DNA of 18,201 nt from positions 1 to 18,201 of the forward strand of contig JAYEIJ010000029.1 in assembly GCA_034660035.1 (NCBI GenBank), read 5' to 3'. The notes beneath the pieces are model-generated. The model worked only from the letters and a program-made list of their open reading frames with translations. It was not told where the DNA came from and did not search any database. The position numbers and the translations under genes were made by a program. Position 1 is the first letter of the stretch; each line of letters opens with the position of its first letter. This DNA comes from JAHEEL01 sp034660035. Its GTDB lineage: Bacteria; Actinomycetota; Acidimicrobiia; Spongiisociales; UBA5794. Shown here piece by piece: positions 6,088 to 13,630 of this stretch.

Positions 6088-7284
6088 ATGCTCGCCGGGC
6101 GACGCGTCGTGCTCGGTGTAACCGGTGGGGTTGCCGCCTACAAGGCCGCGTACCTCGCTCGCCGATTGATGGAACGCGGCGCGGCGGTTCGCGTCGTGAT
6201 GACCGAATCGGCTACCGAGTTCCTCGGACCCCACACACTCGCTGCGATCACGGGAACACGTCCGGTCGTTGACCTGTTCGACGCCGATGACGTGAGTCCG
6301 CACACAACGCTCGGCCGATGGGCCGACGCCCTCGTCATAGCCCCCGCGACCGCGGCCACGCTCGCCCGGATCGCGAACGGTCTTGCAGAGGACGCCGTCT
6401 CGGCGACCGTGCTCGCCACAACTGCACCCGTCGTGATCGCCCCCGCGATGCACACAGAGATGTGGCAGCACCCGGCGACCGTCGCGAACGTCGAGAAGCT
6501 GGAATCGTTCGGATATCACATCGTGCAACCCGAGTCGGGAGCGCTCGCGGCCGGTGACGTCGGCATCGGGCGCCTCGCCGATCCCGATCTCATCGCGGGC
6601 GCCGTTGCCGGTGTCCTTCCGGGGGGCCCGCTGATCGGCGTGGAGGTTCTGATCACCGCAGGCGGGACGAGAGAACCGATCGATCACGTTCGCTACCTCG
6701 GGAATCATTCATCCGGGAAGATGGGAAATGCCATCGCTGCGGAGGCCGCCCGTCGGGGGGCCAACGTTACGCTCATCACTGCAGGACCCGGCATCGATCA
6801 TCCCCGTGTCACAGTGGTACCGGTCGAGACCGCCGCGGACATGGCTGAAGCCGCGTGGACGGCCGCCGAAGATGCCGATGTTGCTGTGATGGCAGCCGCC
6901 GTAGCGGACTTCCGGCCGGCGAATGCGGTGGATGGCAAACTGCGGCGCAGCGATGGCCCTCCCACCATCGATCTGGAACCGACACCCGACGTCCTCGCTG
7001 GTATCGCCGAGATGGACAATCGCCCGTTCCTCGTCGGTTTCGCAGCAGAGACCGGTGCTCTCGACGAGGCGATCGCCAAGGCCCGCCGCAAGGGCGTCGA
7101 TCTGCTGATTGCCAATGACGTCACAGCGCCCGGTTCGGGATTCGGCACGGAGACCAACCAGGTGACGGTCGTTCTCCCGGATGGTTCGACCGATCCATGG
7201 AGCCTGATGTCCAAGTCCGAAGTCGCGGAACGGCTCTGGGATCGGATCGCCGAACTGCGCAAGCGTGAAGGAACCTCAAACTGA
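6088..7284 (+). CDS. coaBC: Bifunctional phosphopantothenoylcysteine decarboxylase / synthetase
   Basis: 398-aa fusion acting in coenzyme A synthesis: the C-terminal CoaB half ligates phosphopantothenate and cysteine, the N-terminal CoaC half decarboxylates the product with FMN. CoaC: GVTGGVAAYKA (10-20), catalytic H72 (SPHTTLGRWAD), IAPATAAT, and PAMHTEMW (119-126; PAMN in E. coli, His also occurs in mycobacteria as I recall). The stretch SGALAAGDVGIGRL (150-163) has no Cys where E. coli has an ACG motif. CoaB: TAGGTREPID (190-199), SSGKMG, AAAVADFRP, ANDV. GAGGAG (6076-6081) precedes the start by 6 nt. Confidence 0.96.
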   Translation: MLAGRRVVLGVTGGVAAYKAAYLARRLMERGAAVRVVMTESATEFLGPHTLAAITGTRPVVDLFDADDVSPHTTLGRWADALVIAPATAATLARIANGLAEDAVSATVLATTAPVVIAPAMHTEMWQHPATVANVEKLESFGYHIVQPESGALAAGDVGIGRLADPDLIAGAVAGVLPGGPLIGVEVLITAGGTREPIDHVRYLGNHSSGKMGNAIAAEAARRGANVTLITAGPGIDHPRVTVVPVETAADMAEAAWTAAEDADVAVMAAAVADFRPANAVDGKLRRSDGPPTIDLEPTPDVLAGIAEMDNRPFLVGFAAETGALDEAIAKARRKGVDLLIANDVTAPGSGFGTETNQVTVVLPDGSTDPWSLMSKSEVAERLWDRIAELRKREGTSN

Positions 7285-9038
7285 CGCGGATCGCACAAGT
7301 CGTTCCCGACGTTCCGTCGTTCGCCGTCGATGACGGTTTCGCGTACGAGATTCCGGAGGCGCTGCCGGAGATCAGCGTTGGTGACATCGTGCGGGTCCCA
7401 CTCGGTGGCCGGAAGGTCCGCGGATACGTGACCGATGTCACCGACGGCACGCCCGAGCGCTCGCTCCGGCCGATCGCTACCCGGTCGGGAAGACGTGGGG
7501 TCTTCGATGAGGCCATGCTTCGTTCGCTGCGGTGGGCCGCCACGCACTACGTTGCCCCGCTGTCGACCGTTCTCGCCCGGTGCGCTCCTCCGAACCTTCC
7601 ACGCAGGAAGCCTCGCGTCAACCAAGATGCTTTCGACGCAGCCCCCGGGATACTTGCCGAGTGGGGAGAACGGCAGGCTGACGGTCGCCGATCTCGGCCC
7701 GCCTATCTGCTCACCGGTGATCCGCTGCCGGCGGTGATATCCGCCATTGCACCTGTTCTCCGGGGTGGGAAGAACGTGATGGTGACCGCTCCGACGGTCG
7801 TCGAAGCACACGCCGCCGCGGACAGATTGCGCCTGGTGCTCGGCGATCGTGTCCTGTTGGCGACGAGCGAGGAGTCCCCGGCTTCTCGAACGACGGCATG
7901 GAGCCAGATCGCGTCAGGCACAGGGTCGATCGTGGTCGGAACCCGCGAGGTAGCGTTCTGGGGCGTGGATGATCTCGGCCTCGCCGTCGTCCTCGACGAA
8001 GGACGGAGGGGGTACAAGTCTCCGCAGACACCGACCTTCCACGTGCGGGACGTGCTCAGGAAGCGTTCGACCATCGAGAGATTCTCCTTGCTGCTCACAG
8101 GTCCCGTCCCAACTTCGGAGGCTCTCTCCGGTGGCGTTGAGATCGTCGAACCCGCAGGCCGGGTCTGGCCGCTCGTAGAAGTGGTCGATCGCTCTGAGGA
8201 CGGGAGAGCCTCCGGCTCAGTGGGAGAGCGTGCTCGTAGCGCCATCGCCGCACTCGGAGATACGGCGACAGTGTTCGTGCTCGTGCCCAGGAGGGGCGGC
8301 ACGTTCCGTTGCTCCCGATGCCGCGAACTGAGAAGATGCCCGGATTGCGATGCCATGCTCGGCCGAACCGGAACGTGTGCTCGATGTGGTCGTGCGTTCC
8401 CGGAGTGCCTCGCCTGTGGCGGAGCGCGCTTCGAGGCGCTCGGAGGGGGAGTGTCTCGTATCGCCGACGATCTCGGGCGGATCTTCGGGAACAACGTGGG
8501 CCCTGTGGGTTCGGGTCGTCGAATCGTTGTGGGAACCGAGCGGGATCTCGTTGGTCAGTCCTCAGTGGACCTCGTGGTCGTGATCGATCCCGATGCCGGG
8601 ATACTCGCGCCGAACTATCGCGCCGACGAAGACGCTCTGCGGCTCCTGGCACGCGCCGTGCTGACAGCCCGTCCGGGTCGCGGTCGTCGCGCCCTCGTAC
8701 AGACATCGCTTCCGGACCACCGGGTGATGAGAGCGCTCCGCAGCGGCGGCCCGATCGCGTTCATGACGGAAACCCTGAAGAGACGGGAGGGAAGCGGTTT
8801 CCCGCCTGTGGGCGATCTCATCGCTCTCGAGACCGACGCAACCGACGCGGGCCCGACCCTCGTCGATGCCGTGGGAGACGAATCACTGCTGGGCCCGGCG
8901 AGGGAAGGAGATCGCGATCGCTGGCTCATCCAGGGTCGCGACCTATCGGCGGTGCGCCTGAGGTTGCGATCAGCGGTGCAGCATCTGAGGGACGGCGGCG
9001 CACGGGTGCGTGTCGACGTCGATCCGGTGGACTTGTGA
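7281..9038 (+). CDS. priA: PriA-like primosome protein without helicase motifs, CTG start
   Basis: 585 aa from CTG 7281. The N-terminal DNA-binding domain is clear from residue 1 (TRIAQVVPDVPSF, FAYEIPEAL, DIVRVPLGGRKVRGYV), so the downstream GTG at 7389 cannot be the real start; between the in-frame TGA at 7266 and 7389 no ATG, GTG or TTG exists. AAGGA (7268-7272) is 8 nt before CTG, which overlaps the coaBC stop as CTGA. Walker A is replaced by LLTGDPLPAV (143-152) and DEEH by LDEGRR (238-243), as in other actinobacterial PriA. Eight zinc-site cysteines remain (344, 347, 353, 356, 366, 369, 376, 379). Likely a structural replication-restart factor. Confidence 0.9.
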   Translation: MTRIAQVVPDVPSFAVDDGFAYEIPEALPEISVGDIVRVPLGGRKVRGYVTDVTDGTPERSLRPIATRSGRRGVFDEAMLRSLRWAATHYVAPLSTVLARCAPPNLPRRKPRVNQDAFDAAPGILAEWGERQADGRRSRPAYLLTGDPLPAVISAIAPVLRGGKNVMVTAPTVVEAHAAADRLRLVLGDRVLLATSEESPASRTTAWSQIASGTGSIVVGTREVAFWGVDDLGLAVVLDEGRRGYKSPQTPTFHVRDVLRKRSTIERFSLLLTGPVPTSEALSGGVEIVEPAGRVWPLVEVVDRSEDGRASGSVGERARSAIAALGDTATVFVLVPRRGGTFRCSRCRELRRCPDCDAMLGRTGTCARCGRAFPECLACGGARFEALGGGVSRIADDLGRIFGNNVGPVGSGRRIVVGTERDLVGQSSVDLVVVIDPDAGILAPNYRADEDALRLLARAVLTARPGRGRRALVQTSLPDHRVMRALRSGGPIAFMTETLKRREGSGFPPVGDLIALETDATDAGPTLVDAVGDESLLGPAREGDRDRWLIQGRDLSAVRLRLRSAVQHLRDGGARVRVDVDPVDL

Positions 9039-9073
9039 TCCTGTTCCATGTGGTCTCCACGCAGCCGAACCGG

Positions 9074-9079
9074 TAGCCT
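9074..9079 (+). promoter_or_regulatory. Candidate -10 element for def, leaderless start
   Basis: TAGCCT (TANNNT) is followed by 8 nt and ATG 9088. No Shine-Dalgarno sequence is present in the 49-nt gap after priA. No convincing -35 hexamer is seen. Confidence 0.4.
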
Positions 9080-9087
9080 GCGTCCTC

Positions 9088-9585
9088 ATGCCGATCTACC
9101 CCATCCGCGTTTTCCCCGACCCGGTGCTGCGCCTTTCGACGACGCCCGTTACAGAATTCGGGCCCAGCCTTGCCCGGTTGGTCGATGACATGCTGGAGAC
9201 GATGTACGAGGCCCCCGGCGTCGGCCTCGCCGGGCCACAAGTCGGTATCTCGAAACAGATCTTCGTCGCGGATGTCGGCGATGGCCCTTTCATGATGGTG
9301 AATCCCGAGATCGTGGAGACGTCGGGGAAGTGGAAGTTCGAGGAAGGCTGCTTGTCGGTTCCGGGACGGTGGTGGGAGTTCAATCGCCCGGCGTTCGCCC
9401 GAGCGCGCGGACTGGATGTCGATGGCAAGCCGATCGAGTATGCAGGGGATGAGTTGATGGGACGCTTGCTTCAGCATGAGATCGATCACTTGCACGGAAT
9501 GCTCCTCCTCGAGCGACTTCCGAGGCGCCTCCGGAAGGAAGCGCTCAGCGATCTTCGCAGCACGCACCCTATCGGAGGATCCTGA
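9088..9585 (+). CDS. def: Peptide deformylase
   Basis: 165-aa metalloenzyme removing the formyl group from nascent proteins. All three motifs are present: GVGLAGPQ (44-51), EGCLS (86-90, metal Cys) and QHEIDH (129-134, two metal His and catalytic Glu). ATG 9088 gives the normal N-terminus (IRVFPDPVLR). The frame stays open upstream to 9010 but those residues are unlike the family, and the -10 at 9074 fits a leaderless start. Adjacent to fmt, the enzyme that adds the formyl group; the stop shares one base with the fmt start (TGATG). Confidence 0.96.
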   Translation: MPIYPIRVFPDPVLRLSTTPVTEFGPSLARLVDDMLETMYEAPGVGLAGPQVGISKQIFVADVGDGPFMMVNPEIVETSGKWKFEEGCLSVPGRWWEFNRPAFARARGLDVDGKPIEYAGDELMGRLLQHEIDHLHGMLLLERLPRRLRKEALSDLRSTHPIGGS

Positions 9586-10505
9586 TGAGAGCAGCGTTCC
9601 TTGGTACTCCATCTGCGGCCGTTCCGAGCCTCGCCGCGTTGATCGACGTAGTCGACGTCGACGTGGTTGTGACACGCCCGGACAGTGCCAAAGGTCGGTC
9701 GGGGAAGCCGACCCCTTCGCCGGTGAAGATCGCTGCGATGGAATGGGGTCTACCCGTCGCCCAGCCGGAGACCCGCGGCGAACTCGAACGCATCTTGCAG
9801 GACGCCCCGATCGACGTCGGTGTCGTTGTCGCGTACGGTCGGATACTCACGCCCGCAGCCCTGGCGTCGACGCCGGCGGGCTTCGTGAACGTTCATTTCT
9901 CGCTCCTGCCCCGGTGGCGCGGTGCTGCCCCGGTGGAGAGAGCGATTCTCGAAGGTGATGCATCGACCGGAGTGACGCTGATGCAACTCGACGAGGGGCT
10001 CGACACCGGTCCGGTGATCGCTGCGGTGGAGACCCCGATCGCTCCCGATGAGACCGGGGGCTCGCTGACCGGTCGACTCGCCTATCTCGGAGGCATGCTG
10101 ATCGACGACGCCATGTCGGAGCTGCTCGCAGGCCGACTCGATTCTGCGCCGCAACTGAGAACGGGAGTCACCATCGCGAAGCGACTGGATCGTGCTGAAG
10201 GAAGGATCGACGCTTCATGGACTGTGGCGTATGCAGAGAGGGCGATCCGGGCATTCAGTCCGCGCCCGGGTACATGGTTCTCGATCGAAGGATCGAGGTG
10301 CCGGGTGCACCAGGCGTCGTACTCAGATGAGGCCGTCACGCCTGGAGCCATCGCCGCTTTCAACGGTGTGGCGGTGCTTGGTCTGGAGGGCGGCAGCCTT
10401 GCTCTCGAACGGGTTCAGCCCGCCGGGAAGGCGGTTATGAGCGGAACCGCGTGGCTCAACGGGCGGCGTGGTGAGGGCGGCTACATCGACCCACCGGCAG
10501 AATGA
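9585..10505 (+). CDS. fmt: Methionyl-tRNA formyltransferase
   Basis: 306 aa; transfers formyl from 10-formyltetrahydrofolate to initiator Met-tRNA. N-terminal GTPSAAVPSLAAL (7-19), GRSGKPTPSPVK (37-48), and the catalytic region with N102, H104 (VNVHFSLLPRWRGAAP) and D140 (GLDTGP). A C-terminal tRNA-binding domain follows (FSPRPGTWF onward). GGAGGA (9574-9579) is 5 nt before the ATG. Forms a formylation/deformylation pair with def. Confidence 0.97.
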   Translation: MRAAFLGTPSAAVPSLAALIDVVDVDVVVTRPDSAKGRSGKPTPSPVKIAAMEWGLPVAQPETRGELERILQDAPIDVGVVVAYGRILTPAALASTPAGFVNVHFSLLPRWRGAAPVERAILEGDASTGVTLMQLDEGLDTGPVIAAVETPIAPDETGGSLTGRLAYLGGMLIDDAMSELLAGRLDSAPQLRTGVTIAKRLDRAEGRIDASWTVAYAERAIRAFSPRPGTWFSIEGSRCRVHQASYSDEAVTPGAIAAFNGVAVLGLEGGSLALERVQPAGKAVMSGTAWLNGRRGEGGYIDPPAE

Positions 10506-11725
10506 AACAGGGTGTCGAGACGCGCGTTGTCGCGGCCACACTCCTGCGACGGATCCTCGAGGAGGGGGCGTACGCGAACATCGTCGTGCGTACGGGTACA
10601 GAAGACCTGGAGCGGAGAGACGCTCTCTTCGTTCAGCGTCTCTTGTACACGACCATCCGGTATCTGGATCGTATCGATCGAACCATCGATGCACGGATCT
10701 CGCGTCGGGTCGACGACGACGTGCGAGCCGTTCTGAGGGTCGGCGTCTCCGAGATCCTGTTCGGCGACGGCAACGCCTACGCAGCGGTTGACAGCGCCGT
10801 AGAGGCGGTGCGCGTCGGCGGCAACCCCCGTGCGTCGGGTTTCGTGAACGGCGTGCTCCGGAACGTCGTTCGGAACGGGGAGCCGCCCCTTCCAAGCGGC
10901 CCCGAGGGAGAAGCTCTGAGACTCGGCGTGCCGTTCTGGCTCTACGAGGATCTTGCACGAACCTACGGTCCGGACACCGCGGTCTCGTTCCTCGAGGCAT
11001 CAAACGAACCGACGCGCGTAGGCGTGCGCAGACGACGCGGCGAGGCACCCGGGGAGGCGATTCCGGGAATCGAGGATGCCTATCTGCTCGACGATGTCGG
11101 ACCCCACCGGGAATCCATAGCGTCCGGCGATCTTGTCGTGGCCGATCCCTCATCTACGGCGGTCACAGAGGCACTCGAGCCCCGACCGGGAGATCGGATC
11201 CTGGACCTTGCCGCAGCGCCGGGAGGGAAGACCCTACATCTGTGGGACATGATCGAGGGCGACGGCACGATCGTCGCGATGGATCGACACCCAGGACGGG
11301 CCGCAACGGCTCGGCGAAGGCTTCTCAGACTGGGCGTAGACGTGCGCTGGATCATCGGCGATGCAACCGCACCGCCGTTCGAACCGGGCAGCTTCGACCG
11401 GATCCTCCTCGACGCGCCGTGTACCGGCCTCGGAACGCTCCGCCGTCGCCCCGAGATCCGCCACCGGATCCGTCCCGACAGCGCCGCGGCGTCCGGACGT
11501 CTGCAGAGACAGATGCTTGAAGCGGCCAGCATGCTGCTTCGTCCCGGCGGCCGGCTGGTCTATTCGGTCTGCACTGTGACACCGGAAGAGACGGTCGATG
11601 TGGTGGCAGACACCGACGCCCGTGCGCCGGAGGGTCTGCCCGGATCCGAGATCGCCGGAGGAGTCCTCCTCGCTCCGCACGTCACCGGATCGGACGGGAT
11701 GTTCATCGCCGTGATCGATCGGTGA
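10502..11725 (+). CDS. rsmB: 16S rRNA m5C967 methyltransferase RsmB
   Basis: 407 aa: N-terminal NusB-like RNA-binding domain (about 1-130, with FVQRLLYTTIRYLDRID and NAYAAVDSAVE) and a SAM methyltransferase domain. SAM site LDLAAAPGGKT (234-244); the two family cysteines are C307 (DAPCTGLGTLRRRPE) and C357 (YSVCT). The start overlaps fmt by 4 bp (ATGA) without a clear Shine-Dalgarno sequence, so translation is probably coupled. Position after fmt is conserved in many bacteria. Confidence 0.95.
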   Translation: MKQGVETRVVAATLLRRILEEGAYANIVVRTGTEDLERRDALFVQRLLYTTIRYLDRIDRTIDARISRRVDDDVRAVLRVGVSEILFGDGNAYAAVDSAVEAVRVGGNPRASGFVNGVLRNVVRNGEPPLPSGPEGEALRLGVPFWLYEDLARTYGPDTAVSFLEASNEPTRVGVRRRRGEAPGEAIPGIEDAYLLDDVGPHRESIASGDLVVADPSSTAVTEALEPRPGDRILDLAAAPGGKTLHLWDMIEGDGTIVAMDRHPGRAATARRRLLRLGVDVRWIIGDATAPPFEPGSFDRILLDAPCTGLGTLRRRPEIRHRIRPDSAAASGRLQRQMLEAASMLLRPGGRLVYSVCTVTPEETVDVVADTDARAPEGLPGSEIAGGVLLAPHVTGSDGMFIAVIDR

Positions 11726-11755
11726 TTCTTCCACTTCAATCGACCAAGAAGTAGA

Positions 11756-11761
11756 TACAAT
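11756..11761 (+). promoter_or_regulatory. Candidate -10 element for rpe, leaderless start
   Basis: TACAAT, the best -10 match at a leaderless-type start in the window, lies 8 nt before GTG 11770. No Shine-Dalgarno sequence is present. The -35 region (around 11733-11738, ACTTCA) is weak. It would start a transcript for rpe and the downstream regulator. Confidence 0.5.
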
Positions 11762-11769
11762 CGGCTCCC

Positions 11770-12432
11770 GTGATCAAACCACCCCGTATCGCCCCCTCGA
11801 TCCTTGCCGCGGACTTCGCCTTCCTCGCCGACGAAGTCGCGCGGATCGAGGACCATGTTGACCTGCTGCATGTCGATGTCATGGATGGCCACTTCGTGCC
11901 CAATGTGTCGATCGGGATGCCTGTCATCGCTTCACTGAGGAAGGTGACGAACCTCCCGCTCGATTGTCACTTGATGACGCTCAATCCTGATCACTACATG
12001 GAGCCGCTCAGGGAGGCGGGGGCGGATATCGCAACCGTGCACGTCGAGGTGTTCCCGGACCCCCGTGAGGTTGCGGCGATCGCTCGCGACGTTGGCCTCT
12101 CGTTCGGACTTGTCATCAACCCGCCGACACCGTTCGAAGCGATCGAACCCTTCATCGAGTTGGCCGACATGGTGGTTGTGATGTCGGTACATCCCGGTTT
12201 CGGTGGGCAGGCGTTCATCGAGGCGGTGCTGCCGAAACTGGAGCGGATCAGGAAATACGTTGATTCCGCGGGACTGTCGACCGATATAGAGATCGACGGT
12301 GGAATCGACGCGGGCACGATCCGATTCGCGCGTGATGCGGGAGCGGATGTGTTCGTGGCCGGGACCTCGGTGTTCCGAGCGCCCGACCCGGTGCTCGCCG
12401 TCCAGGAACTGAGAACCGCTATCGGCCAGTAG
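11770..12432 (+). CDS. rpe: Ribulose-phosphate 3-epimerase
   Basis: 220-aa TIM-barrel enzyme interconverting ribulose 5-phosphate and xylulose 5-phosphate. Metal and catalytic residues: HVDVMDGHFVPN (34-45: H34, D36, D39), DCHLM (65-69, H67), SVHPGFGGQ and EIDGGI. GTG start. It supplies pentose phosphates; ribulose 5-phosphate is also a substrate of the RibB domain encoded downstream. Rpe next to rib genes is also the mycobacterial arrangement. Confidence 0.96.
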   Translation: MIKPPRIAPSILAADFAFLADEVARIEDHVDLLHVDVMDGHFVPNVSIGMPVIASLRKVTNLPLDCHLMTLNPDHYMEPLREAGADIATVHVEVFPDPREVAAIARDVGLSFGLVINPPTPFEAIEPFIELADMVVVMSVHPGFGGQAFIEAVLPKLERIRKYVDSAGLSTDIEIDGGIDAGTIRFARDAGADVFVAGTSVFRAPDPVLAVQELRTAIGQ

Positions 12433-12439
12433 AGGGACC

Positions 12440-13366
12440 ATGGAAGATCGGATCCTCGTCGTCGATGACGACCCGGAGATGCTCCAGTATGTGGCGACCA
12501 TCCTGGAGCGAGAGGGTTTCGACATCGAGACCGCCTCGAACGGAGTCGACGCGCTCGCGAGAGCTTCGGAGAAGCCCCCGACGCTCGTTCTCCTCGATGA
12601 GACGATGCCGGAAATGGACGGATTCACCACGCTGCGGCGACTGCGCAACGAAGCGTCCACGGCCAGCGTGCCCGTGGTCATGCTCACGACACGAGCGCTC
12701 GCCCGGGATCGCATCAAGGGTCTAGATCTGGGGGCCGACGACTACATCACGAAGCCATTCGATGTGGAAGAACTCGTAGCCCGGGTACGAACCGTGATCC
12801 GTAGGGCGCGGCAGATGCGAGACGTCTCACCACTTACAGGGCTGCCCGGGAACTTCAGGATCTCCGATGAACTGGAGCGGCGCATCGCGCAGCAAGCGCC
12901 GATCGCGGTCATCTACGGCGATCTCGACAACTTCAAGTCCTTCAACGACCACTACGGCTTCATGCGGGGCGACACGGTTATCAAGTTCACAGCCGGCACG
13001 ATGATGGAGGCGGCCTCGTCGTGTGGCGATCCCGACGCGTTCGTCGGTCACGTTGGCGGGGATGACTTCATCGCTCTCATCGCTCCGGATGTCGTTGAGG
13101 CTTTCTGCACCACCGTGATACGGAACTTCGATGACGGGATCCTCGCCTTCTACGACACTGCAGACGCCGAGCGGGGCTACGTTGAGGTGACCGATCGAAG
13201 GGGAGAGCAGCACGCCTTTCCGATCGTGTCGTTCTCGATGGGGGTTGTGACGAACCAGAATCGAGTGATCGAATCCAAGTGGGAAGCCTCGGCGATCGCC
13301 TCAGAGATGAAGGAGTTCGCGAAACGGCAGCCGGGTTCGACGTATTCGGTAGACCGGCGCCAGTAG
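12440..13366 (+). CDS. Response regulator with degenerate GGDEF-like output domain
   Basis: 308 aa. Residues 1-120 are a complete receiver: acidic pocket D9-D11, phosphoacceptor D53 (LLDETMPEMDGF), T83/T84 and K105 (TKPF). Residues about 130-300 are a GGDEF-family domain with DLDNFKSFNDHYG (161-173) but a GGDDF signature (206-210) and no RxxD inhibitory site before it. It may make cyclic di-GMP or only sense nucleotides. No histidine kinase gene is adjacent. GAGGGA lies very close to the ATG (2 nt), so translation is probably coupled to rpe 7 nt upstream. The stop codon TAG forms the start of the heptad array. Confidence 0.85.
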   Translation: MEDRILVVDDDPEMLQYVATILEREGFDIETASNGVDALARASEKPPTLVLLDETMPEMDGFTTLRRLRNEASTASVPVVMLTTRALARDRIKGLDLGADDYITKPFDVEELVARVRTVIRRARQMRDVSPLTGLPGNFRISDELERRIAQQAPIAVIYGDLDNFKSFNDHYGFMRGDTVIKFTAGTMMEAASSCGDPDAFVGHVGGDDFIALIAPDVVEAFCTTVIRNFDDGILAFYDTADAERGYVEVTDRRGEQHAFPIVSFSMGVVTNQNRVIESKWEASAIASEMKEFAKRQPGSTYSVDRRQ

Positions 13367-13454
13367 TCCGTAGTCCGTACTCCGAATTCCGTATCCCGCA
13401 TTCCGACGATCAACCAGCTCGTGTGTCGGACTACGGAGTACGGGATACGGAGTA
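13364..13454. repeat. Inverted heptanucleotide arrays, operon-boundary hairpin
   Basis: Left arm: six 7-bp units (13364-13405), TAGTCCG twice, TACTCCG, AATTCCG, TATCCCG, CATTCCG. Right arm: four units in reverse orientation (13427-13454), CGGACTA, CGGAGTA, CGGGATA, CGGAGTA. A 21-nt stretch separates them. The arms can pair in several registers into a long imperfect hairpin. The first unit contains the stop codon of the upstream regulator gene. No T-tract follows. The rib promoter begins about 35 nt downstream. Confidence 0.9.
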
Positions 13455-13489
13455 CGTCCCAAGGTGGATCAACACCGAACGCGTTCGGG

Positions 13490-13495
13490 TACACT
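13490..13495 (+). promoter_or_regulatory. Candidate -10 element of the riboflavin operon
   Basis: TACACT (TANNNT) predicts a start near 13502, just before the FMN riboswitch at 13510, which is where a riboswitch promoter should be. The -35 region (GATCAA around 13467-13472) is weak. Confidence 0.45.
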
Positions 13496-13509
13496 TGAGC
13501 GGTAGGAAA

Positions 13510-13628
13510 GCCCCCTTCAGGGCAGGGTGAGATTCCCGACCGGCGGTGACAGTCCGCGAACCCGTTCAAGGGTTGACCCGGTGAAATTCCGGGACCGACG
13601 GTGACAGTCCGGATGGGAGAAGGAGGGC
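13510..13628 (+). promoter_or_regulatory. FMN riboswitch (RFN element)
   Basis: Conserved RFN segments appear in order: AGGGCAGGGTGAGATTCCC (13519-13537), CGACCGGCGGTGACAGTCCG, CCGGTGAAATTCCGG, and CCGACGGTGACAGTCCGGAT. Stem P1 pairs GCCCCCTTC (13510-13518) with GAAGG-A-GGGC (13619-13628). The ribD Shine-Dalgarno sequence AGGAGG (13621-13626) lies inside P1, so FMN binding should hide it and block translation directly. I see no terminator or separate sequestor between the aptamer and ribD. Confidence 0.95.
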
Positions 13629-13630
13629 GT

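Noticed and set aside
5752..6708. 318-aa minus-strand ORF opposite rpoZ and coaBC
   Set aside because: Antisense shadow of two well-supported genes, no domain recognised.
6798..7811. 337-aa minus-strand ORF opposite coaBC and priA
   Set aside because: Antisense shadow, low-complexity Arg/Ser-rich product, no domain recognised.
7389..9038. GTG 7389 as the priA start
   Set aside because: It would delete 36 residues that match the conserved PriA N-terminus, and it has no clear ribosome site.
13364..13454. CRISPR array
   Set aside because: Units are 7 bp, contiguous and without spacers, unlike CRISPR repeats of about 24-37 bp. The same applies to 254-344 and 16986-17091.
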